Source: Melanocharis versteri (Eukaryota; Chordata; Aves; Passeriformes; Melanocharitidae). Taken from it: 64,000 nt of DNA. Numbering within the stretch: the first letter of the stretch is position 1; each line of letters begins with the position of its first letter. The stretch is from NCBI GenBank assembly GCA_013397845.1, contig VZTG01005242.1, positions 523,032 to 587,031 of the forward strand, written 5' to 3'. This document shows, one piece after another, positions 13,813 to 25,350 of this stretch. Made by a program: the position numbers and the translations under genes. The notes beneath the pieces are model-generated. The model was not told the DNA's origin. It saw only the letters and a program-made list of their open reading frames with translations, and made no database searches.

Positions 13813-16800
13813 TGTGAAAGTGCATGTGCTTCATAATCAAGGCATGTCTTTATGTCAGGATGAAGTTTCCTTACACATATGACTAGGAAAAAAACTCTCA
13901 GTACGAGTCTCAGATTTTTTAGCTTTCTGGTCACAGTCTGTATGTGTGAATTTCCATCAGTTTCTTTAGGAAAGAAGCCTAGGTATGGCTGAGTGACCTT
14001 CCACAAGACAGTGGAGGTAGCTGTGCATGGTTTGTCTTCGGTGGCTACGTGATAAATGCAACATCCCATAGACATCTTTGAAGTTTCTCCTTTGGCATGG
14101 ATGGAGAGGACAACCTTCTTATGGGTGGTTTTGTGACTTGCCATGAATATGCAGTACCTCCAAGACAAGCAGTGTTCAGTTAGTGTTGCTTTGTGTGTGG
14201 TTAATGAATACTCCAGTCACTAGAAAGGAGCAGCACATACCAGCCTTCTTTTGTGGCACATCACTTTGAAGAGGACCTGTCGAGTGGTTACACTTGGGCT
14301 TCTTTCTTGACATACTTGATTTTATGCATGGAATCTTGGAATTAGGACAATTTGACTGACTAGAGAAGTCTGCTAGGAGGCAGAAAGACATATTCTTTCA
14401 GGAATGGAGGAAGATGGATTTGAGGAAAGCTAAAGTCAAACCAGAAGAGTTGTCATGTTCCCCACACCGTGTGAACTTGTTCAGATGCTTCATCTGTCTC
14501 TGTGAAGTACATCAGCGGTGAAATGCTTGAAATGCAGGCATAGCCCTGACAAATATGGTGAAACCAGCCTAACTTTTATAAAGTCTGTTGAGAGCTTTTG
14601 CTAGAAAGCTTGTAAGACCTACATGCAAATGTAAAACTTTAACTAGTCGAGAATTTGTATTTAAAAGAATAGCTTTTGTTGTCCTGTTATTTTGTTTGCT
14701 TGGCTTTTCTAGTCGTTAATTTTGGGGAAAATAGGTGTGAGAAAGTTCTTGACTCAGAGGAGAACAAATGGTTTATATTGCAGCAGGTGTTTACTCACTT
14801 TAATTTTTGGATTAATTAAATGGGGACCAAGCCTGTAGCAGACAACTGTAATGGTTGAAATGAAAGCCTTGGGAAGGCTGAAAAATTCATGCAAGCTGAC
14901 TCTCTGAGTAGAGGAGTTGAACTGTGTAGATGTTTTGAATAAAAGTGGCATTGATTTTGCATTGCTTCATGACTACCATAAATTGAACTGAATCAAAGCT
15001 CCTGTAAGCTCTTTATTATCTATCTTCTATATCTTGTCTGACAGACCATAGGCAGGTGTGCAGCGTCAGCCAAACTTAAACCAGTTGCACACGAATTCTC
15101 AGGATCAGAGCTACTGAACTAGTCTCGCTCTCCTTTGTGCCAGTTTTCCTTGAGCTGCTTACTTCTCTCTCTCGCTGCAAAATCTTTTGCTGCAGTTAAT
15201 CTGATACTCTCGTGTAATCTAGATAAAGCTTTATTCAAAAGGCTGATGTGGCAAATGGCAATTTCTGTCTCTTACACAGTTTGAACCCACTGGCGTTTCT
15301 GTGGCCTGGTTATGTTTTTGGTAGTCGGCTGAAGTCTTTGCTCCTTCTGTTCCCTCACCTGGGGTATTCACCTGATTGCTTTCTATTTCTATCAAAAACT
15401 ATATGTATATGTTTAGCTATGTTTTATCAAATAAAATTAAAAAATAAAAAGACAACAGAACTAGACAGAAGTTTGTGACATGATTGGATTTTCTGTCTTT
15501 AACTTAGGATAAAAAACATTCTCCTTATTTAAATGGGATCGGGATAACATGACCTGTGTTTGAAACCCTGGTGCAAATAGAAATGTATTTAAGAACTTTC
15601 AAATGACTTTCACCATCTATGTTACTTAATTATTGCGTCTAATTCTTTTACTGAAACTTTAGCCATTACTGGAGTCTCCACAGTTGAATTAGGGAACTCA
15701 ATTTTGTTTTTTCTCTGGGTATGAACTGTCACTATGGTGAAATTCTTTCAGGTTGAATAAATTCTGTAGTAACAGAGTAATGATTTGTCATGATCTTGGG
15801 GATTATAATGTCTGAACAAAAGCTAGAAGAAAATTGACAGTTTTGTTTCAGTGTTTGAAATGAAACACTGCAGATAGAATGTAAATTGAGACTGATACAA
15901 TAGAAAAAAATTCTGCTTTCATTTATGCTAATAAATTATAGTTCTCCTTAGATTATATCTATAGTGCAATTTTAACAACTAAAAACCACGTTTATAATTA
16001 TCAGAACCTTTGACTAAGTTGAAGAGTTGTATTACATTTGATCCTTAATAAACTTACAGTTATATTATTGCTACACTCCTAGAGGCAGCTGTGTCCAACA
16101 ACATTTAACTGCTTCAATTTTCACACATTCACTTTATTCACTTTTGGGGGGAACAAAACAAAGTTAGCATCTCCTTTGTATGTTTTAGGTTTGTTCTGGG
16201 TCTTTGATCAAAAGTTCTTGTACTGAATCTCTTTTACACACACCTGAATAGTACAAAGAATTCAGTAAGTAGGTCTCTCTGCCCACTTAGTGCATTCAAA
16301 GACTCGGGGTATAAAACCATTTTGAAAAAGATCTCTGAATATGGTAGAGAAATTTTCCTAACTCTGAATGTATCTAAACCAGACTGAATATCATTGAAAG
16401 GATTTATTTAATTTTGCTTTGTATTTATTTTCTATTAGACCTGACACACTCTGATTTTCTTTTTCTTTGCTTTCATTACTGCTTTGACTTAAGAAGCAAG
16501 GCTCATTATATTGCAGAAAGCAGTACCTCGTTATTTCAGTAACAAACCAACATCACCCGGAAGTTAAATAATGCTCTATCTTATGTCTATATTCTTTGGA
16601 AATGAGTGATTCATTTGATTCATTGGAAATAGTCCAAATCCTTGCTGCTTTCCTGGAAGCACTTGCAAGTTTTTTCGCTGTTCTCATTTGATAGTCTGTT
16701 GCAAGTTGCTCTAATTTAGTGAAGGTCGTATTTAAAGTTAGCAGTGTCCCCCGCCATTAAAACCTGGGTGATGCTACTCCATTTCCACTTGGGAATGCTC

Positions 16801-18761
16801 CGGTGAAAACTCCATTAATGTACCCACAGTGTGCAGTGACAGCAGCGCATCTCTCAGAGCATCCTATTTAGACATGCTCTTCCACGAGGTGCTCCTGAGA
16901 GCTATGCAGGGCACCTCGGGATGAGCGAAATAACCAAAAAAATGTACGTGGGGTTATCCTAACCCCTTTATTTGTTCACCTTTCCTAAAAGCCTGCTCTT
17001 TTTCACTTCCAGAATTGAATGCTGAAGAAACAACAAATTACTTTGTTACAAATGGAAATGAGACCCAGAGCAAAAGCTTTCTCCCTCTATCATCCAGCTA
17101 GAGAGGAACCGGTTGGTTTTACACAGCATTTTAACATGCCGGTCCTTTGGACCGTATGACGGAACTTAAGCACAAAAACGTGTGTGTCTTCTAATATGCC
17201 ATAGAAAAATTAAGATGCCTAACTCTTGGCTTCAAGGGTGTCTGTGTCTGTGTTTATGCCATGTGTTATGGTGTCAGAAGCACCATGTGGAGCTCCTGGC
17301 AGGCTAATTTAAAGTCAGCATTAGGACAGGTTAGTCTTTACAGATTGACTAAGTGCTGCCTAATACTGTGAATGATGGCAGAGCTGGTGGTGGAGAGGAG
17401 CTCTGCCCTAAGGAGTGCCAACCCTGAGCTCTCAGCAGTCCTACCATGAGGCAGAATGATTCTCCTTCTATAAGTGGGTTGGAGATCTGGGTAAGATCTG
17501 GAAGCACTTAAAAATAGTTATTGTACTGCATATTTTTAATAAAAAATTACTGGAATTCATAAAAGATAGAAAGTGCAGTAGTAACGCAGATATTGTTGTG
17601 GTGGGCAGCCATATCTGAGGCCCCTGTGGGAAAGTTCAGAGTTAGTTAACTCACCTTAGGAGTTAAGCGTATTTAATCCAAGTGTAGGGACTCAAAACAT
17701 GAGTGGTTTTTGGAGGAAGGGAGAACTTTAGGGAGGGACAAGCATTTGAGCTGAAAAGCAGTAATTTGCTGCTGTAAGTACAAGCCTGTCCTTAGGCTTT
17801 GTTTGTTTAAAAATTGAGGCAGGTCTAGGAAGGGGATGAAAGCTCAGACAGTGCCCCATTGTGTGCTGTGAGATGTGGATCCTGCCTGTTCTCATCTATG
17901 CTTCAGCAAGAATCAGAGAGATACAGATGTTGAGGGGGAAAAAGGATTTTTGTCAATGTGAAGTTCTTGCAATAATTGCACTTTTGCAAGTGTCAAACCT
18001 CTTTGGTTCCTGCACAAAGGCTGTATATTTGAAGAGTTCAAGAACGTTAAATTGGCAGAGTTCATTGGAAGAGCATAATTTGGGTCATATGAAAGACCTA
18101 AAGCACTAATGAACCCCTGTCCGAGAGGTATGCCTTAATGTGTTGGAGGAGCGTATATAGAATGGAAAGTTTTGGGCAGTGTTTGTGTATGAAAATAATC
18201 CGAATAATTTGGGTTTTGTTTTTGCCACGTGTGTAAAAGGAGTGTGTGGATATTGTTTTTACATTGTTCTTAAAGTGTTCCAGCAATTTATCACAATCTA
18301 TTATAAAAACACCGTATGAGTTCAGACTGGTGTAGAAACTGCAGGAATGCTCATGGTGGGACAAAATTGCCCTTTCACTAATGATTTCAGCACAGCGAAG
18401 TACAAGTTCAGTCTGTGGGAAATGTTTGTGTGTTGGGGTATTTTTGGTCTGAAGCTATGACTTTCAAAAGAACTTGATGAGAAGGTGTAATGCATAATAA
18501 TGCAGTCTTCCTTGTTTGTTTTTTAAGTTTATTTATCCACTGATTGATTTCCAGAGGTCACGTCCTTTGCTGAAATTTAAATCAATCAGGAACAAATGAG
18601 TTCTAAAATTCAAGGTGCAGATTTTTTTTTTTATTATTTTTTTTAACCTGAATTGAGCAGCATTATTTATTAAATGCGATGACACTTATTTCAGAGTCAT
18701 GCAGTTGTTTTGGGGTGTCAGTGTGCAACTCAGTGGTTTCAAAAGGCTTTGCTTGGTCCGT

Positions 18762-18791
18762 TCTTACCCTTGTTTTTCTTACCCTTGTTTT
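18762..18791 (+). repeat. exact 15-bp tandem duplication
   Basis: The 15-mer TCTTACCCTTGTTTT occurs twice head to tail with no mismatch (18762-18776 and 18777-18791). It is probably a recent replication-slippage duplication. Confidence 0.75.
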
Positions 18792-21700
18792 CATGTAGAA
18801 GTGAAAACTGTGTCAGTATTTGTCACTGATTGGATGCCAGAAGTTTTTATTTTGTGTGAAACTGGCCAAGAGTGCAGTTTAGAACCTGTGATTTCCTTGT
18901 AAATAACTGATGCTTTAAAATTTTTTTTTAAGTGACAGTCCCTGATTATCCAACTCAAAAAACCCACTTAATTATCAATTCATCCATTCAGCTGTGAAAA
19001 CTTTTCCTTTTTTTGTTCGTATTTGATTTGTCTTACAGGCAAAGTGACGGCACTGAAGTGTTGAAGCAGCAATCAGTTGACTTGTGTATTTTGCTTCTAG
19101 TTATATAGACCTAAAAGTTTTATTTATATGAAGTTGCATTAGTAGTTTTATCCATGGGAAGAAGCGTTGACAATTCTGTGACTTTTGTTTGATATTCATA
19201 TGGCAGTTGTGGGGTTTACAGGATCCTTGGTAAACTGATACTACTGAAAGTGCTGAATGTTTTCAGTTTTAATGCGAGTCAAAGCAGAGTTACTTAGTTA
19301 AGTTGTTTGCTGCTTTGTCTTTCAGCAAGAAGAATCTGTGATATAGACAGACAGTGAGTAAATGTGGTTTTGATCATGTCTCCTAAACAAGGAGCTGAGA
19401 GACTGAACTATAGCTCTGACTTGGTGCCATTACAGGCTTTTGTGGTGTGTCAGCTTTGCATGTATTATGAAATCTGTTCATAGTACATAAAAACGCACAA
19501 ACCATATTACTGAGCTGCAAAAGCCCCACTGCTGATACATCAAAGAAAGCAGCAGCTTTCATCCAGTTTTAGCCATGGTGCTTTTGAATGCCTTAATCCT
19601 CTTCCCAAACAGAAGGCGGCAGAGAGAGTGCACTTTCTTTATCCACCCCCTCTTCTATTTTTTTGAAGTGTTGGTAGCAAAATCCAGAAGATGTGTTCAG
19701 CAGCCGTCACTGCATGGCAGAAGACATAATTTTCTTTGCATCTGATCTGGACATTTTTGTTAAAGTTAGAAATTACTCACATTGTGTTTATTCCCAGGTG
19801 CTCAAAGTATCAAAGTGATTATTCAGTTATACTTCATTTTCATTTCAGTCTCTTTCAAACTGGTATTCTTTGTTCCCTGTCAGTTGCTGAAGGGGTGTAT
19901 GTTGGGATTGTACTCAGAACCTGAGTTACAGGAAACATGTTTACCATTAGAATTATATTTTACTTTGTGCGACTTCCACATTTGCAGATTATTTTTTTTA
20001 ACAATACAAATTTTACAGTACAGTTACTACAAAACAGCTTCCCTAAGAAGTGGGCAAGATATACTACAAATATAAGTTTAATCTGTTAGAGCTGCTTCTA
20101 AGATCTGTATGGTGCAGTGTCCTGCCTCCAAAGTGGATCATGGCAGAAGTCAGGGGAAGAGTATGAGAACTGAGCAAGAAAGCAGCGATGCTTCCCTGGT
20201 ATACTTTCCTCTTAATAGCATTTCCCAAGTCAGAAGCTGTTCTTTGAACTGAAAAAATTAACACAGTTTTTTCTTCTTCACTAATTTGCCTAATCACTTT
20301 CCTTAACTGCATTTTTTAATAAATATGTATAAACACATGTCAAGGGAATAGCATGTGCGGAATTTTTATATTGAACCAAGTTACCAAAATTATTGGAGAT
20401 AAATTATAAGAGAATGAGTTTTATGTATTGGGTTTTAAGTTTGTTTTTTGTTTGTTAGCCACTGTCTTGCAAAGTGAATTTGCGCTGCAAAGCAATCCCA
20501 ACAGAGGAATGAAGTACACAAGTGTAAAGCTGTCAGACTACAGCAATCATTAAATTGTCTGTCTAGATAAACTAATGGGAAACGATTTTAAGTCTTTGCT
20601 AACCTCCAGCCTCTCAGACCAAAAATACTTTGTTGTGCTGAAATAAGTAGGCAGCTAGAGTAAAATTTAATGTTTTAAGAATCCCTTTGAGTTGTCCTAT
20701 TTACCCAAACAGAATTTCAAAACTCTGCAGTAATAAGTGTGTCGACCGGGATCACACTGAAAGGCAGATTAGAGAAAATGGCATTTGATGACAAGGTTTG
20801 GTATATTTAGAAATGCTCCTGTCATTGAAGTTGCTGCTGTGCCAACTACTCCTACACTGGAGTCTGCTAATTTGTGTGACATGCTATCTGTCCTAACACA
20901 CAAGGAAGATCAGAGATTACATGCAATAACTCCAGTCCTACTTCCGTTGTCAGACAAGGATCTTCCAGCAGTGACATTACCTTCTTGTGGTTTACTATTG
21001 CAATCCCTTCCCTTTTCATTAATACCCATTTTCAAACTCTTCAGTTTGAAATGCCATCTATTTATATCTTTAAAATTCTAGAAGCTTCAGTATTGCTCAT
21101 AAGGAAAATAATTAATGCCAAGAGAGAAAATGTGCATTTAGCATTGTGGGATGTTCATGACAATCTTTTCCTAGCTCACACTGAGTAAGAGGTCACTGGT
21201 TTGCTTTGCTCTTGACAGAGCACAGATAAGAAGCCTAAATTCAATGAAAAATTGAGGTACTGCCTCATCACTGTGGAATACAGTCGTTGGTAGTTTCAGT
21301 GGAATATGTGTGCCTCCACCAGCTGTGCAACAGGCAAAGGAGTTCTTGTGGGCTGCTGTCCCAGGGCTCAGTGAGTAATATTGGGACATCCACAGCTGTG
21401 TCCAGACAGGTCAATGAACAGACACAGAAACTGAAGGGCAGTTTCCAAGTGTCATTAAACTGTGGGAGGAGGAAGGCATCTCATGTTAGTTCATTCTTTC
21501 TTTTAATTTCTTCCCACCTGCCCCACAAAAAAAGACCACGTGTGTGCAATATAGTCTTACAAAGTAGAGTAATGTTACTCTGAGGTTTGTAATATCGGAA
21601 GGAAAAAGGGAAAATAACCTTAAAAGGTGCCGCTTTGTTTTTAAATGATGAGTTTTTATTTCAAATATTGAAATAAGAAAGTGGTAGGTATGTGGTATGA

Positions 21701-21898
21701 TCTGCTCTTGCATGTTCTATGCAGCGTTACTCAAGTGCTACTGTAGATACTAGAGGGTAATTTTTCTCTTTGATTTTGATATTTATTGCCCTCTCAGTTG
21801 CTGGGTTTGTTATACAAACAACAGAAAAGGTTGTTCTTCACTTGACTTATTCATTCATGTAAATGGCATTAACGTATATTTCTTTTCTGTTTTTACAG

Positions 21899-22135
21899 GT
21901 TATTGAATCACTAGGGATTATTATATATAAAGCCCTGGACTACGGTTTGAAGGAAAATGAAGAGCGGGAATTAAGTCCTCCACTGGAGCAGCTTATTGAC
22001 TACATGACTAATGCCACAGAAGCAGATGGGAGTAGGGATGAAGGATATGATGCTCTGGATGAAGGAGGGGAGGATGACAACGATGATAACAAAGAAGAAG
22101 TGGAGGCCATTCACTCCTATAAAGATGTCATGAAG
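21899..22135 (+). CDS. SPIRE1: SPIRE1 exon 2 (KIND domain, C-terminal half begins)
   Basis: This exon has 79 codons, phase 0 at both ends, from VIESLG to YKDVMK. The acceptor is a strong pyrimidine tract ending ACAG at 21898, and the donor is AAG|gtacag. It encodes part of the KIND domain, the protein-kinase-like fold with no catalytic residues that binds the C-terminal tail of FMN1/FMN2 formins. The block LGIIIYKALDYGLKENEERE (about residues 5-24) is the conserved SPIRE1 signature. From about residue 41 the sequence turns strongly acidic, rich in Asp, Glu and Gly (about 22019-22106). This is the variable surface loop of the domain and the least conserved part of the exon. The open frame runs on a few codons into both flanking introns, so the borders come from splice signals and family alignment from memory, not from stops. 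Confidence 0.96.
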
Positions 22136-25096
22136 GTACAGTAGTGGGCAGTTTATATGGTAGTTCTGTCAATGAGAAAATCAACTCTGTTTCCTGTGTT
22201 ATTGTTGTGTGTGATACTGGCTGTGTCATTTTCTGATTTCCCTGGTCCTTCTATATGGTTTGCTTGTAAAAATGACATGCAGTATTATTTCGAGTTTGAC
22301 AGTAGGCAACAGAAAATCCATGATCAACTTTAGCATTGGATGTGCCATTAATATCACAATCTGATTTAATCCCTGCACTGTATAGTCATCCTCTCAGTGT
22401 AAACATCTGTTGAATTACTTTGTGTACTCTTAGATACTTCATGGTGTGTTTCAATTAATTCACCTTTTCATTAGCAGGTTATTAGTGTAATCATTTCTTA
22501 TCAGCTCCTTCGCTTGCCAGCCTCCCCTCCTGAAGCACAGGAGTGCTTTTTGTAAGAGGTAGCTTATTTGTATGGAGTGAGTCAGGACACAGTATTTCAT
22601 TGGTGATCATTATGGTTGCAGTTCTTGACCTGAGTTGTGAAATTTGGAAATATAGCTTATGAATTTTAATTGTGACAAGTTCTTTAATGTCATCTGGGCT
22701 ACTGTGAATAATAATTTAAAAGTATTAACCCTCTGTTTTCTACAGAGTGCATGTTTTAGACCCCAGTGAACTCCTAGTACAGACAGAGGTATTAATAAGC
22801 GTGGTTGAAAAAAAATTGTATAATTGGTTTAACTCATAAATAATCTGAGAATTTAATACAGGTTGGAAAACATTATGCTAACTTGTACCAGGGGATTGAG
22901 CTGTTTATAGTGCTTCTTCATAAATGCAAGTCATATCTAAGGGCCAGGATCTTAGTGCACTGCAGAAATGTAGTGTCATGGTGGAAGCTGAGACTAGAAG
23001 AATGTCTCAAATAGCCCATCAGAACACATTACACTCAGAAAAAAGACCCCACTAAAACCCTTCAGTTCTGCTGGGTTAACAGTAGAGAGAAACTCTTAGG
23101 AGACTGGAGAGGGAGTAACTTGGAGATGCTTTTGCATCCTCCTTGCATCAGAAGTAATGCTAAATGCTTAAAGCCTTTGTTTTTCCTCCCTCCCTCAGAG
23201 GCCAGAGGGAGAAGTGGATGAAATGGCCTTTTGCTCCCCTGTGATGGGGAGGGCCTGCCTGGCTGGAGTGCTCTGTCCTCCAAGCCCCTGCCACCTCCAG
23301 CCTTGCTGAGTTGCTGCGCACAGATGCTTTGCTCTCCCCTCCCTCTGCCTCTCCCTGACACCCAGTCACCTGCTCCAGAGGGGGCCAGCAGCACCCTGCT
23401 AAGCCCCCGTGCAAACTGCTCCTGACAGTGTAGAGGAAATGTAGAAGATTGATGGGATACATTCCTCCTTTCCCCCCAGTCTGGCAAAATGCTGTGAACT
23501 GATGACGGTCAGAGTTAGATTGTTAAGAGAAAGTTTCACTTAGTGCAGAGGCAGACAAGACCTTTGTATACACAGAGCTGAAGGCAGTGGCTTTGTGGAA
23601 GTGATTATTTTGCAAGTTCTTTACTTGATTTCTGCAAACAATAGAAGATAAGTTAGGAAAATTTCGCTGAACTCCTTTAGGTACATTGGTGTACACATCC
23701 CTAAAATACAAAAACGATAAGAAATTCAACAGGTTTCAATGGTTAAGGCCATGGAATGGCATCCTTTTCATTTGGCTTTGTTAATATCTCTGCTAATATG
23801 AGGTACCTGCCTGCTTATATGTTTTAAAATCATCATCTTACATATTATTTCTTTATATTTTGTTAATAATTTTATATCATTCTGGACATGTACTCCTGTG
23901 ACTTCATCTTGGTAAACTAAAGTTCAGCTGTTATTTGTACATCATCCTAACTTTCACTCCTCCGTCCCTTGGAATTCTCTTCTATTTCTGTTGTTGCTTT
24001 TGCTTAAATTATGTGCTGCAGGCTTAACTCTGCAAATTACCTTTATTCCCTACTCGTGTTGTTACTGCATTGACAGTACTAGAATGGCAGCATCATTCTG
24101 CCACATTTTTGAGATGCGTGCAGATTTGCAAGATCTTTTTTCTTGACTTAATACCTTTTTAGGGGTAAGACCATCTTTTGTGTGTGGCTTCCTCTTATTT
24201 TTTTTCCCCCCCAGCAGTGGTAAAATGTTAGAGGCTACACCCTTATTTACCCAGTGACTGTTTCACAACAGTAGAGTGTGGTCTTGTGACCATGAGGCTC
24301 AATTATTTTAAGTCCCTCTTGGCAAGGCTCACTGTGAAGCTTTTTCCTCCAGAATTTGTAGTGAATGCTGAAGCAGGTTTGCTCATTGAATTGAGAACTG
24401 TTGTCCTTGCCTCCCCTGCATTCTCTACATCACAAACTTGGGAAATGGTAGAGATGGGCTGTGTGCTACTAATACTGATTTTAAAGTTTTTAACTATGTA
24501 GTTTCCAGTCTGGAAATGATTTTGCCCTTGAAAAGTGATTATATGGTTCCTCCTCCAAAAACTGTCATTGTCTGGTCCAAGGCCTGCCTGCCACTAAGAC
24601 TGAATTTTTCACCATTAATCGCTAACTTGGGTGAGCATATTTTGTGATTAAAACACAGAGGTAGTAAAGATAAGTGTCAGGTTTTTCTGTAATGTAAAGT
24701 AAGCAAGGTCAATCCTGCAGCCTCCCCCTGGCCTGGAAAATGCTGAGTAACGTGGCAAACACCCATTCCCAAGAACTGGGAAAAGGGTAAGTGCTAAATA
24801 GTACTGCCAAGATCATCATTGGCAAAGCCAGTGGGGAAGACACAGACAAGCTTTTGTGCTGCTTCTTGGTACATTTGGCTGATTTAGCTTCTGATTTCCT
24901 TGGCAGGACCAACCTGCTGCTCAGACTTGACCTACTATTTTTAAAAATGCGTCTGTGAGGAGAGGCGACACTGGTTGCCAGAAGCTTTTAGTCTTTGATA
25001 TGTTTCCGATGTGTCAGGCCTGCTGCAAATGAAGGGAGAAGCGGAGACAGTAAAGACTGGACATTTTCAGACAGAGGCTTTCCTTGTTTGAGTCCC

Positions 25097-25350
25097 TCTC
25101 ACCCGCCCCATCTGCTGTGTGCACACCGTGCTGTATGGTACAGGAAATCCGTACGTGTCGGGAGTGCCAGGTTCGCTTGCACACAAGCCACAGTAATCCC
25201 GAGGGGTCGGGCGCACGTCGGGTTGGCAGCACATGTACACCTTGGGAAGGCTCGGCCAACGGGGAATATAGACAGAGAAGGCCTGGCATGCTGGGCAGTG
25301 TTTGGCTTGCTAAGGGTGTGGGAAGTCCTGTCACGTGGCACCTTTATCGC
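25097..25350. promoter_or_regulatory. candidate intragenic CpG-dense element
   Basis: About 16 CpG dinucleotides lie in about 255 bases, clustered at 25149-25162 and 25205-25222, against a very CpG-poor intronic background. This fits a small intragenic CpG island (alternative promoter or enhancer) or a fairly young GC-rich insertion that has not lost its CpGs. I see no TATA box, Inr or coding exon that would settle the matter. Open frames on both strands here (106-124 codons) simply reflect the low frequency of stop codons in GC-rich DNA. Confidence 0.35.

Larger units (their letters stand above)
1..21898 (+). other. SPIRE1: SPIRE1 intron 1 (3' part)
   Basis: No SPIRE1 coding sequence is visible in these 21.9 kb. 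They end in a strong acceptor: a pyrimidine-rich stretch of about 20 bases and CAG at 21896-21898. The stretch holds one antisense CR1 fragment near its start, several T/G-rich tracts (about 9849-9888, 10681-10775 and 12768-12840), short AT-rich repeats, a small CpG cluster at 3414-3466 and a perfect 20-bp palindrome at 13793-13812. The rest is AT-rich unique-looking sequence in which I see nothing definable. Open frames here, the longest 178 codons antisense at 9713-10249, have no recognisable protein character. The name intron 1 assumes that all upstream coding sequence is in one exon, as is usual for SPIRE1. Confidence 0.8.

Noticed and set aside
23062..23487. Overlapping frames of 141 and 100 codons on the - strand
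   Set aside because: They lie in a GC-rich, stop-poor block, and both frames are open at once, which is a composition effect and not coding.
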